A stretch of 64,000 bases of DNA from Myxococcales bacterium (GTDB lineage Bacteria > Myxococcota > UBA796 > SXON01). Each line of letters starts with the position of its first letter. Positions within the stretch are counted from its first letter, which is position 1. Below the pieces are notes generated by a model. That model searched no databases and was not told the DNA's origin. It was given only the letters and a program-made list of their open reading frames with translations. Position numbers and translations under genes: made by a program. The stretch spans positions 1 through 64,000 of the forward strand of contig SHYX01000009.1 in assembly GCA_009692585.1 (NCBI GenBank). The letters run 5' to 3'. This document shows positions 43,540 through 55,062 of this stretch, piece after piece.

Positions 43540-44247
43540 ATGCTCTTCTCCCTTGCCGAGCGCGATGCGCTGATCCTCGACCATCTCTACCTGGTCCGGA
43601 TCATCGCCGGCCGGCTGGCGCGCCGCCTGCCCTCGAGCGTCGACGTGGGCGAGCTGAACAGTGTCGGCACCGTCGGTCTCATCGACGCCATCGACCGCTT
43701 CGACCCTACCCGCGGCGTCCCGTTCAAGGGCTTTGCCGACATCCGCATCCGGGGGTCAATGGTCGACTACCTTCGGGCGATCGACCCGGTCTCCCGGGCC
43801 GTGCGGCGAAAATACGACCGACTCGAGCACAAGCGATCCGAGCTGCGCAATCGCCTCGGGCGGGCGCCGACCCGTGACGAGATGGCGCGAGGGCTGGAGC
43901 TGTCGGTGGACGACTACGACAGCATGCTCGATCAAGCTCGTCTTTTCACCGTGGTGAGCGGGGACACTCCCACCGACGAAGACGGCGGCACGACGATTGT
44001 CGACCAGGTGTCCGCGGGCGGGCCATCGGTGGTGGACGCCTGGATCGAAGCTGAGCTGACCGAGGAGATCGTCACCGCCATCGGCCATCTTCCAGAAAAG
44101 GAACGGTTGGTCATAACCAAATTCTACCTCGAGAGTCGCACGCTCAAGGAGATCGGCGCCGAGCTCGGCTTCACCGAGTCGCGGGCCTGCCAGTTGGCGA
44201 AGCAGGGCACCATCCGGATGCGGCAAAGGCTCGGCACCCGGAACTGA
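43540..44247 (+). CDS. FliA/WhiG-family RNA polymerase sigma factor
   Basis: A 235-residue sigma-70 group 3 factor. Region 2 is seen in HLYLVRIIAGRLARRLP and GTVGLIDAIDRFDPTRGVPF, region 3 in APTRDEMARGLELSVDDY, and region 4 helix-turn-helix in LKEIGAELGFTESRACQLA. The GFADIRIRGSMVDYLR segment is typical of FliA. No flagellar gene is in the window, so the regulon is unknown; such sigmas also govern motility-independent genes. An anti-sigma factor is not seen nearby. Confidence 0.93.
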   Translation: MLFSLAERDALILDHLYLVRIIAGRLARRLPSSVDVGELNSVGTVGLIDAIDRFDPTRGVPFKGFADIRIRGSMVDYLRAIDPVSRAVRRKYDRLEHKRSELRNRLGRAPTRDEMARGLELSVDDYDSMLDQARLFTVVSGDTPTDEDGGTTIVDQVSAGGPSVVDAWIEAELTEEIVTAIGHLPEKERLVITKFYLESRTLKEIGAELGFTESRACQLAKQGTIRMRQRLGTRN

Positions 44248-44267
44248 TCGCCCCGTCGCCCGGGCCG

Positions 44268-45770
44268 CTACGGCTCGTCGGTCTCGTCGAGCTGTGAGGC
44301 CTCGCGGGGCTTGCTGCCGAACAGCCGCACCTGGACACCGGCGACGACGGCCACCCCGATCGCCGAGGCGCCGGTCGGCGTCTTGAGGCCTTCGAGGCTG
44401 GCCACGGTGGTGGCGCGCTCTTCGAGCACACGATCACCGGACACCAGGAAGGAAATGGGAATCTGAAGCCAGAAGTCCAGGTTATTCCCCAAGCGCGCTT
44501 CGCCGCCCCCGAAGACTTCCACGTTCCACAGCGGCTGCGCCCCGAAGGCGGCGAGTTCGTCCGGCGGGAGGACAATGCTGTCGATGCCGCTGCCACGTAG
44601 GTAGGTTGCGGCCAATCCAAAGGTTGGGCGCACCGAGCCCGCCGGCAACGGGGCGATCGTGACGCGTGGTCCCACGAGGATGTTGGAGTGGCCCTGGACG
44701 GTGGGGTCCGGGACGATGGTGGTCGGCGAGTCGACGACCTCCTGGCTGATGACGTAGCTGAACGAGCCTCCGGCCACGCCGACCTGGACCGCGACGTCCA
44801 CCATCGGGTGCACGCCGAACGCGAGCGCGACGACGCCCAGCCCACTGGAGCCCGTCTCCACGCTCTGGGCGGCGTAGGCGTCGACCGTCTGCACACCCTG
44901 AACCGCATACCGTCCGTAATAGTCGACGTCGAGCGGGCCGTTGATGAAGCCGGCCCCCGCGCGCAACAGCAACTGGAAGCGCCGGCCCTCGGCACGTTGG
45001 CGCCAGGTCGGCAGGTCGAGGGTCGAGTTCTTGTAGCGGAGGTAGTCCGCCGGCGACATTCCCAGGCGATCCCAGGGTTTTGAGCCTTCTTCTTCCGATT
45101 TCTGGGCGATGTCGGCTTCGGTCAGCTTGGGCCGCTCGATGGCAACGTCACTTCGACGAAGATTGGTGGTGAACCCGCCCATCTCCTCTTCGAGCACCGC
45201 GATCTCCGCCGCCACCGCGGCATCGTCGGTCGAATCGCCGGGCGCGTCGTCGTCCTCCTTCCGAATGTCCTCCTCTTTGCCAACTTCTCCGGCGACTGCC
45301 GCCACCAGAACACGCGCGACGCCCTCCGCGAACGCTTCGTCGCGCCCGCCCGACAGCTCACTCCGGAAGCTGACCGCCACGCGCGCGCCCTTGATGTCGA
45401 CGATGTCGATGTCGACGGTCGTCCCCTTCACCAACGATTTTACCGAGCCCGTCACCGCCCACTGAGCCTCAACACGCTCTCCGATAACGAACGTACACCC
45501 AACTATATCTCCGGAAGGGCAGCTCTCGATGTACACCCGGGCGGAGTAGTCGTCGAAGTCGGCGCTGTCTTCGATCCGCAGCAAACGAAGCTCCGGACGC
45601 TTTGCCAGATTCTCCGCGACAAAGCCCTCGATCAGGGCCGCCAGTTCGACGGACTCCGCGTTGCGCGCCTGCAGCGCCGAAACCAGGACGGGGACCCGCT
45701 CGCTTGCGGCGGCGGAACAGAGCAGCAAAAGGAGGGCAATCAGCACGGGCGCGAACCATAGCAGCCGCAA
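44268..45770 (-). CDS. exported protein with C-terminal beta-barrel-like domain
   Basis: A protein of about 500 residues. A TTG at 45770 gives an ideal signal peptide (RLLWFAPVLIALLLLLCSAAA), chosen over the first in-frame start at 45845, which would add 25 hydrophilic residues. The N-terminal domain (residues about 20-150) resembles TolB-like/CsgG-like modules that test a penicillin-binding-lipoprotein-like fold (LVSALQARNAESVELAALI, AQWAVTGSVKSLVKGT). A charged linker follows, then a beta-rich, alternating region (GRRFQLLLRAGAGFINGPLD, TFGLAATYLRG) ending in VQVRLFG, like an outer-membrane barrel. Function is unknown. Confidence 0.7.
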   Translation of the reverse strand: MRLLWFAPVLIALLLLLCSAAASERVPVLVSALQARNAESVELAALIEGFVAENLAKRPELRLLRIEDSADFDDYSARVYIESCPSGDIVGCTFVIGERVEAQWAVTGSVKSLVKGTTVDIDIVDIKGARVAVSFRSELSGGRDEAFAEGVARVLVAAVAGEVGKEEDIRKEDDDAPGDSTDDAAVAAEIAVLEEEMGGFTTNLRRSDVAIERPKLTEADIAQKSEEEGSKPWDRLGMSPADYLRYKNSTLDLPTWRQRAEGRRFQLLLRAGAGFINGPLDVDYYGRYAVQGVQTVDAYAAQSVETGSSGLGVVALAFGVHPMVDVAVQVGVAGGSFSYVISQEVVDSPTTIVPDPTVQGHSNILVGPRVTIAPLPAGSVRPTFGLAATYLRGSGIDSIVLPPDELAAFGAQPLWNVEVFGGGEARLGNNLDFWLQIPISFLVSGDRVLEERATTVASLEGLKTPTGASAIGVAVVAGVQVRLFGSKPREASQLDETDEP

Positions 45771-45924
45771 GGGGCGTCGGTCCAATCCGCCGTCACCGCG
45801 AGCGCGCCGCCCCGTAGTGCCAGTCCACCATGTACACGGCCGCACCGGCGTGGTTCAACTCTCCAATAGGTGTTCGGCAGTGTTCAAGCTCTGTCGCACC
45901 CGGTAGCCGTCGACCGCGGGTCGC

Positions 45925-46658
45925 TCACCGTCGCCGTCGCGACTCCGCCACGCCGGCCGCGATGGCCCCCATCCGTGCGGCGGGACCACCCTCGCGGAGC
46001 ACCTGGGCGACGTGCAGCGCGGCCACGGTCCAGGTGCGCCAGCCGGGCGCAAACAAGAGTGCCTGGCCGGTGACCGCGTGCTGCGTCGCCAGCGGGGACC
46101 GACGATGGAGCGTGCCCCCGCCTTCGTGCCAGCACCTCGCCGCGGCCACCAGCCGCGCGCCGCCCAGGCGCCGACAGAGCTCCACATCCTCGAAGCCATG
46201 CGGAAACCGCTCGTCGAACCGCGCGCCGCCCGGCATCAGCAGACAGGCGCCGCTCAGCGCGTCGACCGCCCGGTCCGCCGCAGGCGCGTCGATTCGTTGC
46301 CGGACCCGACCCCACGTCGAGAGGCTGATTCCGGCGGACTCCACGCCCCGCGGACCGGTGAGCACCGGACCGCACAGTCCCCCGGCAGACACCAGACGAT
46401 CGAGGCAGTCCGGGTCGGGGACAGCGTCATCGTTGAGCAGGATGGCCACCTCCGACCCGGCGGCCGCCAGTCCGCGATTGGCCGCAACCGCGAAGCCTCG
46501 TCCGCCCCCGAGGCGCAGCGTCGGCGCGTCCACGCTCAGCCCGTCATCCGAGTCGTCCACGACCAGATGGCGCCACCCCTCCAACAACGGCAGCAGGCGA
46601 ATCAGCGCGTTGCGCGCACTTCGATGGGGCACGACGATCGTAATCGCGTCACGACGAC

Positions 46659-46662
<4 letters not shown>
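45925..46662 (-). CDS. GT2-family glycosyltransferase
   Basis: A 245-residue GT-A glycosyltransferase. The opening ITIVVPHRSARNALIRLLP, the GGGRGFAVAANRGLAAAG segment and EVAILLNDDAVPDPDCLDRL (DxD-like) are typical of rhamnosyl/galactosyl GT2 enzymes; FPHGFEDVELCRRLGGARLV supplies the catalytic ED. There is no membrane segment. It overlaps the histidine kinase gene upstream (GTGA) and so is co-transcribed with it, an unusual pairing. Confidence 0.85.
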
Positions 46663-48932
<2,270 letters not shown>

Positions 48933-48941
48933 ACTATCCCG

Positions 48942-49793
48942 ATGGTCCCCGAGCGTCGGCTACGTGAAGAGTTGGTCCGTTTCGGTCGGCTCTGCTACCA
49001 ACGCAACCTGCTCGTCGCGATGGACGGCAACCTGAGCGCGCTGTTGGAGGACGGCACGATCCTGTGCACCAAAGCGGGCTGTCACAAGGGGTTCCTCACT
49101 GACGACGACCTGGTGGTGATCGACCGGAACGGGCGGAAACTTCGCGGACAGGGCGAGCCGACCAGCGAGATGGCCATGCACCTCGCGTGCTACGAAGAGC
49201 GTCCCGACTGCCGCGCGGTCGTGCACGCCCACCCGCCCATCGCCATCGCGTTCACCATCGCGAACGTCAGCATGGCGCGTTGTGTGCTCCCCGAGGTGGT
49301 GCTGACGCTCGGCACCGTCCCCACCGTCGCCTACGAGACCACCGGGACGCGAAAGCTGGCCGACTCGCTACGTCCCTACGTGCGCGAGCACGACGCGGTG
49401 CTGATGGACACCCACGGCGCCGTCTGCCTCGGCACCAGCGTCCTCGAAGCGTTCTGCCGACTCGAGATCGTCGAGCACACCGCGCTCATCACCAAAACCG
49501 CGCGCGACCTCGGCGGCGCCAAGGAGCTCGACCCGGCCGAGGCCGTGAGGCTCCGGTCGATGGGCCTGAAGCGGTACGGGGGGCCACCCGCCGCGGTGGC
49601 GCGCGCTGATCAACCTGGCGCCGACCTGCCGGCGCCTTGCCTCGGCTGCTCGGGCTGCGCCAACCCCCGCCCCAGCGGCGTCGCGCCCAGGGCAAACCTC
49701 CGAATGGCCCGGGTCGTGAGTCAGCCGCTCCTCGCCTCGCCGCTGGTGGAATCCGCGGTCGCGCAGGCGGTGATGCGCGCTCTGTCGACGTAG
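48942..49793 (+). CDS. class II aldolase/adducin family protein
   Basis: A 283-residue protein whose first 220 residues form a class II (fuculose-phosphate type) aldolase domain: MDGNLSALLEDGTILCTKAG, EPTSEMAMH, the metal-binding CRAVVHAHPPIAIAF and the third ligand region AVLMDTHGAVCLG. The C-terminal 60 residues are Ala/Pro-rich with a CLGCSGC motif, perhaps an added metal site. Members cleave or rearrange sugar phosphates; the substrate here is not known. It is divergent from the kinase gene with only 9 bp between starts. Confidence 0.88.
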   Translation: MVPERRLREELVRFGRLCYQRNLLVAMDGNLSALLEDGTILCTKAGCHKGFLTDDDLVVIDRNGRKLRGQGEPTSEMAMHLACYEERPDCRAVVHAHPPIAIAFTIANVSMARCVLPEVVLTLGTVPTVAYETTGTRKLADSLRPYVREHDAVLMDTHGAVCLGTSVLEAFCRLEIVEHTALITKTARDLGGAKELDPAEAVRLRSMGLKRYGGPPAAVARADQPGADLPAPCLGCSGCANPRPSGVAPRANLRMARVVSQPLLASPLVESAVAQAVMRALST

Positions 49794-49831
49794 CTCCCCA
49801 TGCCGCCGCGACGTTGGCTCCCAGCGCCCCG

Positions 49832-50383
49832 ATGATGCTCTTGCTGGCCTGCCTGGCCCCGCGACCCGGAAGTGAACCGAACTCCGCGAGCCGCGCCGCC
49901 GAGTCCTGGGCGGCCGCCGCCGTCCGCGTGCCCGATACCGCCCGGGGGGGGCCGGCGGTGGCGGGCGGCGCGAGCCCGCTTCCGCCCTTTCTCGGCGTCT
50001 CGCGTGCCTCCGCCCGGTACGTGGGTGTGCGGGCGTGCAGCCCCTGCCATCCCGCCGCCACCGCGACATGGAGCGCGTCGGCCCACGCCCACGCCCGGAC
50101 CACGCTCCTGCAACAAAAAAAAGGCTACGACCCCGAATGCCTCCGCTGTCACGTCACCGGCCTGGGCCACCCGGGCGGTTGGAGCGGAGAGGCCGACACG
50201 GAGCGCGGACAGGTCGGGTGTGAGTCATGCCACGGCCCCGGAAGTGACCACGTCCGCGCCCCTGCAGCCGCCTATGGTGCGCTCCCCGCCGATGGGAGCG
50301 CGTGCATCGCCTGCCACACGTACGACAACTCGCCCGACTTCGGCTGGGAGCACTACTGGCCGTCGGTCCGACACCCAGGGTGA
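49832..50383 (+). CDS. tetraheme cytochrome c lipoprotein
   Basis: A 183-residue protein beginning MMLLLACLAPRPG with a lipobox (LLAC), which fixes the start at 49832 or the next ATG. Four CxxCH heme-binding motifs are visible: CSPCH, CLRCH, CESCH and CIACH, with extra His (GLGHPGG, SDHVRAP) as possible sixth ligands, as in cytochrome c554-like proteins. It would be attached to the envelope and move electrons across the periplasm. It is convergent with the ferredoxin gene. Confidence 0.88.
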   Translation: MMLLLACLAPRPGSEPNSASRAAESWAAAAVRVPDTARGGPAVAGGASPLPPFLGVSRASARYVGVRACSPCHPAATATWSASAHAHARTTLLQQKKGYDPECLRCHVTGLGHPGGWSGEADTERGQVGCESCHGPGSDHVRAPAAAYGALPADGSACIACHTYDNSPDFGWEHYWPSVRHPG

Positions 50384-50397
50384 GCGCCGACCGTGAA

Positions 50398-50658
50398 TCA
50401 AATCCCGTCTTCGCCGATGGCCTCGACCGGGCAGTTCTCCATGGCCTCGCGGCACTGGGACAACTCCTCGTCGTCCGACGGCTGCTTGTAGCAGATGTCG
50501 TGATCTTCGGCGTCTGACATGCGGAAGTTGCTCGGGGCCGCGTCGGAACAGACCGAGCAGAGAATGCACTCTTTGTCGACGAAGAAGCCCACCTTCTTGC
50601 TGCCCACGACGGTCGTGCCGCCAACGTTGTCTTCCCAACGGTTCTTGAAATCCGCCAC
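50398..50658 (-). CDS. short ferredoxin
   Basis: An 86-residue ferredoxin with ECILCSVCSDAAPSNF and a distal NCPVEAIGEDG, giving one 4Fe-4S site with a further Cys (DICYKQ) in an insertion. The GTG at 50658 was chosen because a GGAG lies 6 bases before it; a GTG at 50670 is an alternative. It is divergent from def and convergent with the tetraheme gene. Its redox partner is unknown. Confidence 0.88.
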   Translation of the reverse strand: MADFKNRWEDNVGGTTVVGSKKVGFFVDKECILCSVCSDAAPSNFRMSDAEDHDICYKQPSDDEELSQCREAMENCPVEAIGEDGI

Positions 50659-50732
50659 CTGATGCTCCACTACGAGCCCAGCCCGTAGCCTGTCCCGCTC
50701 CCGCCGCAAGGTCGGCGAGGCTACGAGACCGC

Positions 50733-51281
50733 ATGGCAATCCTCCAGGTCGCCCGAATGGGCAATCCGGTCCTGCGACAGATCACGGCCGCAGTGGCCCC
50801 CGACGAGCTCGCCTGCGACGACTTCCAGGCCTTTCTCGATGACTTGTACGAGTCGATGCTCGAAGAGGACGGCGTCGGGCTGGCCGCGCCGCAGGTGCAC
50901 CGGAGCCAACGGGTCGTGGTCATCCAGCTGGACCCCGACGAAGAGCCGATCTTTCTGATCAATCCTGTCGTTCGACCGATCACCGAGGCGCAAACCTGGG
51001 GCTACGAAGGCTGTCTCAGCGTGCCCGAGCTGCGCGGTCGGGTCCTCCGATGGGTCGACGTCCGGGTGGATGCTCTCGATCGGGACGGCCAACCCCTGGT
51101 CTTCGAGGCCCACAACTGGGCGGCGCGCGTCGTACAGCACGAATGCGACCACCTCGACGGGGTGTTGTACGTCGACCGGGCCCAGGTGGGCTCTCTCGCT
51201 TTCTTGAAGGAGTACCGACGTTTCGGGCCGCCGGTCCGCGGCGACGACGACGACGACGCCGAAGCGGACGACGAAGAGTAG
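50733..51281 (+). CDS. def: peptide deformylase
   Basis: Removes the formyl group from nascent N-terminal fMet. The 182-residue protein has all three motifs: GVGLAAPQVH, WGYEGCLSVPEL and VVQHECDHLDGVLYVD (metal His residues of HECDH with the catalytic Glu). A highly acidic tail (residues 170-182, Asp/Glu run) is unusual. It is divergent from the ferredoxin; no fmt gene lies beside it. Confidence 0.95.
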   Translation: MAILQVARMGNPVLRQITAAVAPDELACDDFQAFLDDLYESMLEEDGVGLAAPQVHRSQRVVVIQLDPDEEPIFLINPVVRPITEAQTWGYEGCLSVPELRGRVLRWVDVRVDALDRDGQPLVFEAHNWAARVVQHECDHLDGVLYVDRAQVGSLAFLKEYRRFGPPVRGDDDDDAEADDEE

Positions 51282-51474
51282 GACGACCTGCAACACCGGC
51301 GCCACGCACCACGCGCCGAAGCCAAGATGGAAGCCCCGGAGCATGGCCACGAAGATCGGCATGAATTTCTCCATCCTCGGCCCATCAGTCTGGACACGTC
51401 AATAGTGCTGCGCTACGATTCTGTTCCCCGCCCCCCTGCGCTTCCCCGCGCCGACCCACCGCCCGGTGAATCCC

Positions 51475-52341
51475 ATGTCCGAAGCCCTCGCCGCCGATCT
51501 CACGACCTTCGACGACGCCGCCCGGCCGGGACCGGCGCCCGACGGCGATGCCCCGGCGAGATTCGGGAAGGTACTCGGTGAAGCAGGAATCCACGTGCCG
51601 AGCACCCTGTACAATGAAGCCCTCGCCCTGGCCCGGGAGGGGCACCTGGGGCAGGCACAGGCCCGCTTGCAGATGCTCAGCTGCTTGGATCCGGACGATG
51701 GGGAGGCGCTGCTCCTCCTCGCGAAGGTGCACGCGAATCAGGGCCGCTGGACCGAAGCCCTCGGTCGCCTCGACGCGGCGCTCGCCGCGGGAACGGTACC
51801 CCCGGCGGGCCTGCGCGAGGGCCTCGAGACTCAGATCCGCACCGACCGGCTCCGTGAAGAAGAACACCGCGCCCGCGTCGCCGGCCGCGAGCTCGGAGAA
51901 CTCAAGGCGCTCCGACACGAGACCCGCAGCCTCCGCGGCGAGGCCATCCGCCTGGAGGTCGAAGTCGGCGAGACCAAAGACCGCGAGCGTGCCTGGAAAG
52001 GGGTCGCCATCGCCGCGGCGATCTTCGGCTCGCTCGTCATCGTCGTGCTGACGCTGACGACTCCCAAGGGCGCACCGGACACGCTTCCCGTCCCGACGCC
52101 CGAGGCGCTCGCCGAGGTGGTCGCCCCGCTGCCGCCCGCGCCCAGCCCCGCCCTCGTCGCCGCCCTCGCGCCGGTTGGACCACGGCTCCACACCATCAAG
52201 AAAGGCGAGACCCTCGGGCTGTTGGCCTCCAGGTACTACGGCAAGAGCTCACGATGGCAGACGATCCTCGACGCCAACCCCCAGCTCGGCGCGAACGGCG
52301 CGAAGCTGGCCCTTGGCATGGAGATCATCATTCCCGAGTAG
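51475..52341 (+). CDS. TPR protein with transmembrane helix and LysM domain
   Basis: A 288-residue protein. Residues about 45-120 form one or two TPR-like repeats (LYNEALALAREGHLGQAQAR, ALLLLAKVHANQGRWTEAL), residues about 125-175 a charged coiled coil (LREEEHRARVAGRELGEL), then a single transmembrane helix (GVAIAAAIFGSLVIVVLTL). The last 45 residues are a LysM domain (TIKKGETLGLLASRYYGK) that binds peptidoglycan. The likely topology is TPR inside, LysM in the periplasm. The ATG at 51475 was chosen; a GTG lies 9 bp upstream. It converges on the sco1 gene. Confidence 0.85.
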   Translation: MSEALAADLTTFDDAARPGPAPDGDAPARFGKVLGEAGIHVPSTLYNEALALAREGHLGQAQARLQMLSCLDPDDGEALLLLAKVHANQGRWTEALGRLDAALAAGTVPPAGLREGLETQIRTDRLREEEHRARVAGRELGELKALRHETRSLRGEAIRLEVEVGETKDRERAWKGVAIAAAIFGSLVIVVLTLTTPKGAPDTLPVPTPEALAEVVAPLPPAPSPALVAALAPVGPRLHTIKKGETLGLLASRYYGKSSRWQTILDANPQLGANGAKLALGMEIIIPE

Positions 52342-52350
52342 CACGGCGCC

Positions 52351-52914
52351 TCAGCCGCCGGCCGCCAACAACAGGTCGACGTAGGCCTCGATCTCCCCTG
52401 GGGTCTTGGGGTCCGGATAAGCCCTGATCTGACCGCGCTTGTCGACGAGGAGGAAGCGGCTGCCGTGCAGGACCGTCTCGGGCTGCGTATCGGTGGCCGG
52501 CGACCGCTCCATCAACAGCTTGAACCCGTCGACGACCACCCGCCGCATCTCGGCGGTATCCCCGGTCAACAACCGCCACGCGGGGTGTCTGGCGCCGAAG
52601 CGAGCACCGTAGTCGGCCAGCCGCGCCGGCGTGTCCGTGACCGGGTCCACGCTGAAGGACAAGAACTTCAGCGTCTCGACCTCCTCGTACCTCGCGGCGA
52701 CCGATGACATCCGAGCGCTCAGCGTCGGACAGATGTCGGGACAGCTCGTGAACATGAAGTCGGCGATCCAGGTCTCACCGAGGAGGGTCTGGCGGGTGAC
52801 GGCGGTCTGCGTCTGGTCGACCAGCGTGAACTCCGGCACCGCGCCGAGCTCAGCCAGCGCCAGCCCCGGCGTGGACGGGCTCGTGGCGCAGGCCAGCAAC
52901 ACCAGGACGCTCAT
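52351..52914 (-). CDS. SCO1/SenC-family lipoprotein
   Basis: A 187-residue thioredoxin-fold protein with a lipoprotein signal (MSVLVLLAC) and the copper-binding CxxxC motif in FMFTSCPDICPTLS plus the distal His in VLHGSRFLLVDK. SCO proteins deliver Cu to the CuA site of cytochrome oxidase or act as thiol reductants. The ATG at 52914 is inside the stop of the upstream TPR gene (ATGA). It is the last gene of the rpmH operon. Confidence 0.93.
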   Translation of the reverse strand: MSVLVLLACATSPSTPGLALAELGAVPEFTLVDQTQTAVTRQTLLGETWIADFMFTSCPDICPTLSARMSSVAARYEEVETLKFLSFSVDPVTDTPARLADYGARFGARHPAWRLLTGDTAEMRRVVVDGFKLLMERSPATDTQPETVLHGSRFLLVDKRGQIRAYPDPKTPGEIEAYVDLLLAAGG

Positions 52915-54119
52915 CGCAGCTTGGCCAGCGCGCGGCGCGCCGCTTCGTTCTTGCCGACGCTCACGGCGTGCTCGTAGGCCCACTTCGCGTCCGGTGTGCG
53001 TTGCTGCGCGGCAAAGACGAGGCCCAGCCGATACCAGGCCTGCCCGCGGAAGTCGGCGGGCGCGTCCTTGAAGTTGATGTAGGCCCGCAGTTCCCGCTCC
53101 GCGTCCGGATGCTTGGACTGGCGCGCGTAGACCACTCCCAGGTGGTAATGCGTTCGCTGATTGTCGGGGGCGGTGGTCAACACGGACCGGTACATCGAGA
53201 TCGCGTCGTCATATCTTCGCATTTGCGCCAGCACCCGCCCGGCGGTCATGTTGTTGATGACGTTGTCCGGATACTTCGTCCGACCGTACATGGTCCGCGC
53301 CAGCGCGTTCTTGAGGTCCCGCTCCTCGATGTAGGAGTAGGTGAGCGCCAGCGTCGCCGCCGGGCTCATCAGCACGCCGTCCTTCTCGACCTGTTTGATG
53401 AGCCGCTTTCCTTCCTCCCGGTCGTCGGCCCCGTCTGGCAATAGCGGCGTCGCGCGCGCGATGACGGTGCGCCAGTACAGGTACATCCCGTCGCCGAGCA
53501 CCGGGTCGACGAACGCGGGCGCCGCCGCCTTGACCTCGGCCAACGCGCGCACCGCGTCGACCCCGTCCGAGAGCGCGGCGAGGAATTCAGCCCGCCTCAT
53601 ATGATGAATCGCGCTGATGCCCTCCATGCCGGCGAGCAAGAACGATTCGATCGCTTCGTTCCCGGGCACCTGCTTGCCAGCGGCAATCTGCCGCAACGCC
53701 GCGTCGTTGGCGCTGCGATATTGCCGCTCGTAGCGAAAATCGAAATTCTCGAACATCAGTGCCTGATAGATCACCGCGGAGCCCGCGGGGCCGATGCCGG
53801 TGGTAGGGTACTCCACAGTGAGCTTGTCCAGCTCTGCCTTCGATTCTTTATAGCGCCGGGCGTAGATGCCGTCGATCGCCTTCCGGCAGCGGTCCGCGAA
53901 ACCAATCTCAAGACGGAGGACCTCGGCCGCCTTGACCGTCAACGGTGAATAAGGATGGTTGCCCAGACTGTCGTCGGCCACCACCGGGACATCGAGGGCC
54001 GCCTCCTTCTCTGGTCCCCGCGCCCCGCCGACGGTGTTCTCGTGCAGATCGTCCTCCTGGTCACCGGCGTGGGCGGCCGGCGCTGCAAACAAGTTGACCG
54101 CGAGCAGGAAGGGCATCAT
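52911..54119 (-). CDS. exported TPR-repeat protein
   Basis: A 402-residue protein with a signal peptide (MMPFLLAVNLFAAPAAHA) and many TPR-like helical repeats, clearest in the last 150 residues (RVLAQMRRYDDAISMYRSVL, THYHLGVVYARQSKHPDAER, AWYRLGLVFAAQQRTPDAKW). It is a periplasmic scaffold with an unknown partner. ATGA overlaps link it to gshB upstream and the SCO1 gene downstream. Confidence 0.88.
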   Translation of the reverse strand: MMPFLLAVNLFAAPAAHAGDQEDDLHENTVGGARGPEKEAALDVPVVADDSLGNHPYSPLTVKAAEVLRLEIGFADRCRKAIDGIYARRYKESKAELDKLTVEYPTTGIGPAGSAVIYQALMFENFDFRYERQYRSANDAALRQIAAGKQVPGNEAIESFLLAGMEGISAIHHMRRAEFLAALSDGVDAVRALAEVKAAAPAFVDPVLGDGMYLYWRTVIARATPLLPDGADDREEGKRLIKQVEKDGVLMSPAATLALTYSYIEERDLKNALARTMYGRTKYPDNVINNMTAGRVLAQMRRYDDAISMYRSVLTTAPDNQRTHYHLGVVYARQSKHPDAERELRAYINFKDAPADFRGQAWYRLGLVFAAQQRTPDAKWAYEHAVSVGKNEAARRALAKLR

Positions 54120-55054
54120 GGCAGGGCTCCGTGGCGACGGAGTGCGGCGTCCAGGATGCGCTCCTCCACCAGGGTGCCGTCAAATCGGTTCACCTGCCTG
54201 ATCCCCGTGGGGCTGGTGACGTTGATCTCGGTGAGCCACCCCCCGATGACATCGATTCCCACGAAGAGCAGCGCCTCGGCCCGGAGCGTGGGCCCGATTC
54301 GGGCGCAGATCTCGAGCTCCCTGGGGGTCAACGTCGTGGCGTGCGCCGTCGCGCCGACATGGAGATTTCCGCGGTGATCGGCCTTTCCCGGCACACGGAG
54401 CACCGCGCCGACCGGCGCGCCCTCGACCAACAGGATGCGCTTGTCGCCCTCGGCGATTTCGGGGAGGTGGCGCTGAGCAAGGATGAACCTCCGCCCCTCC
54501 TCAGAGAGAACCTCGATCATCGACCGGAGGTTGGGATCCCCCGCCTGGGTGACCAACACCCCGCGTCCGCCGTTGCCATCCCACGGCTTGAGGACCACCT
54601 TCCCCGGCTGTACCCCAGCAAAGGCCATGATTCTCGCAATGTTGTTGCTGATCAAGGTCGGTGGCGTGAGCTCGTCGTAGGCGGCGGCGAAGAGCTTCTC
54701 GTTCCGCGCGCGCAGCCCCGACGGCGCGTTGAGCACCAGCGTGCGCGGGCCCACCATGTCCAGCAAGTAGGTGCAAAAGATGTAGGTCATGTCGAAGGGC
54801 GGGTCCTTCCGCATCCAGACAACGTCGAAATCGGCCAGCTGCACCTCGGCCCACTCCAGCCGCAGAAAGGCCGTGTCGCGCGTTTCGACGCGCTGGGCGC
54901 GGGCGAACGAGCGGCTCCCTTCGCCCCACATCGCCGAAGGGTGGCACCACCAGACCTCCCACCCCCGAGCCGTGCTCGCCCCCATCAGCGCCACCGTGGA
55001 ATCCCCGGCGAGGTCGAGCGTGTCCAGGTCATCCATCACAAACAGCGAGCGCAT
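54116..55054 (-). CDS. gshB: glutathione synthase
   Basis: Joins gamma-glutamylcysteine and glycine using ATP. The 312-residue ATP-grasp protein has the N-terminal DPPFDMTYIFCTYLLD, the ATP-binding VLKPWDGNGGRGV and the C-terminal INVTSPTGIRQVNRFDG, all diagnostic of GshB. No gshA is nearby. It follows mnmE by 8 bp and overlaps the TPR gene. Confidence 0.95.
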   Translation of the reverse strand: MRSLFVMDDLDTLDLAGDSTVALMGASTARGWEVWWCHPSAMWGEGSRSFARAQRVETRDTAFLRLEWAEVQLADFDVVWMRKDPPFDMTYIFCTYLLDMVGPRTLVLNAPSGLRARNEKLFAAAYDELTPPTLISNNIARIMAFAGVQPGKVVLKPWDGNGGRGVLVTQAGDPNLRSMIEVLSEEGRRFILAQRHLPEIAEGDKRILLVEGAPVGAVLRVPGKADHRGNLHVGATAHATTLTPRELEICARIGPTLRAEALLFVGIDVIGGWLTEINVTSPTGIRQVNRFDGTLVEERILDAALRRHGALP

Positions 55055-55062
55055 CTCCCCTC

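Noticed and set aside
41370..43877. 835-codon plus-strand open frame
   Set aside because: It is antisense to the RND exporter and rich in Gln/His/Arg with no recognisable motif.
51239..51374. Hydrophobic minus-strand peptide opposite the def 3' end
   Set aside because: The Val-rich part is the complement of the Asp/Glu run of def; no ribosome-binding site or continuation supports a gene.
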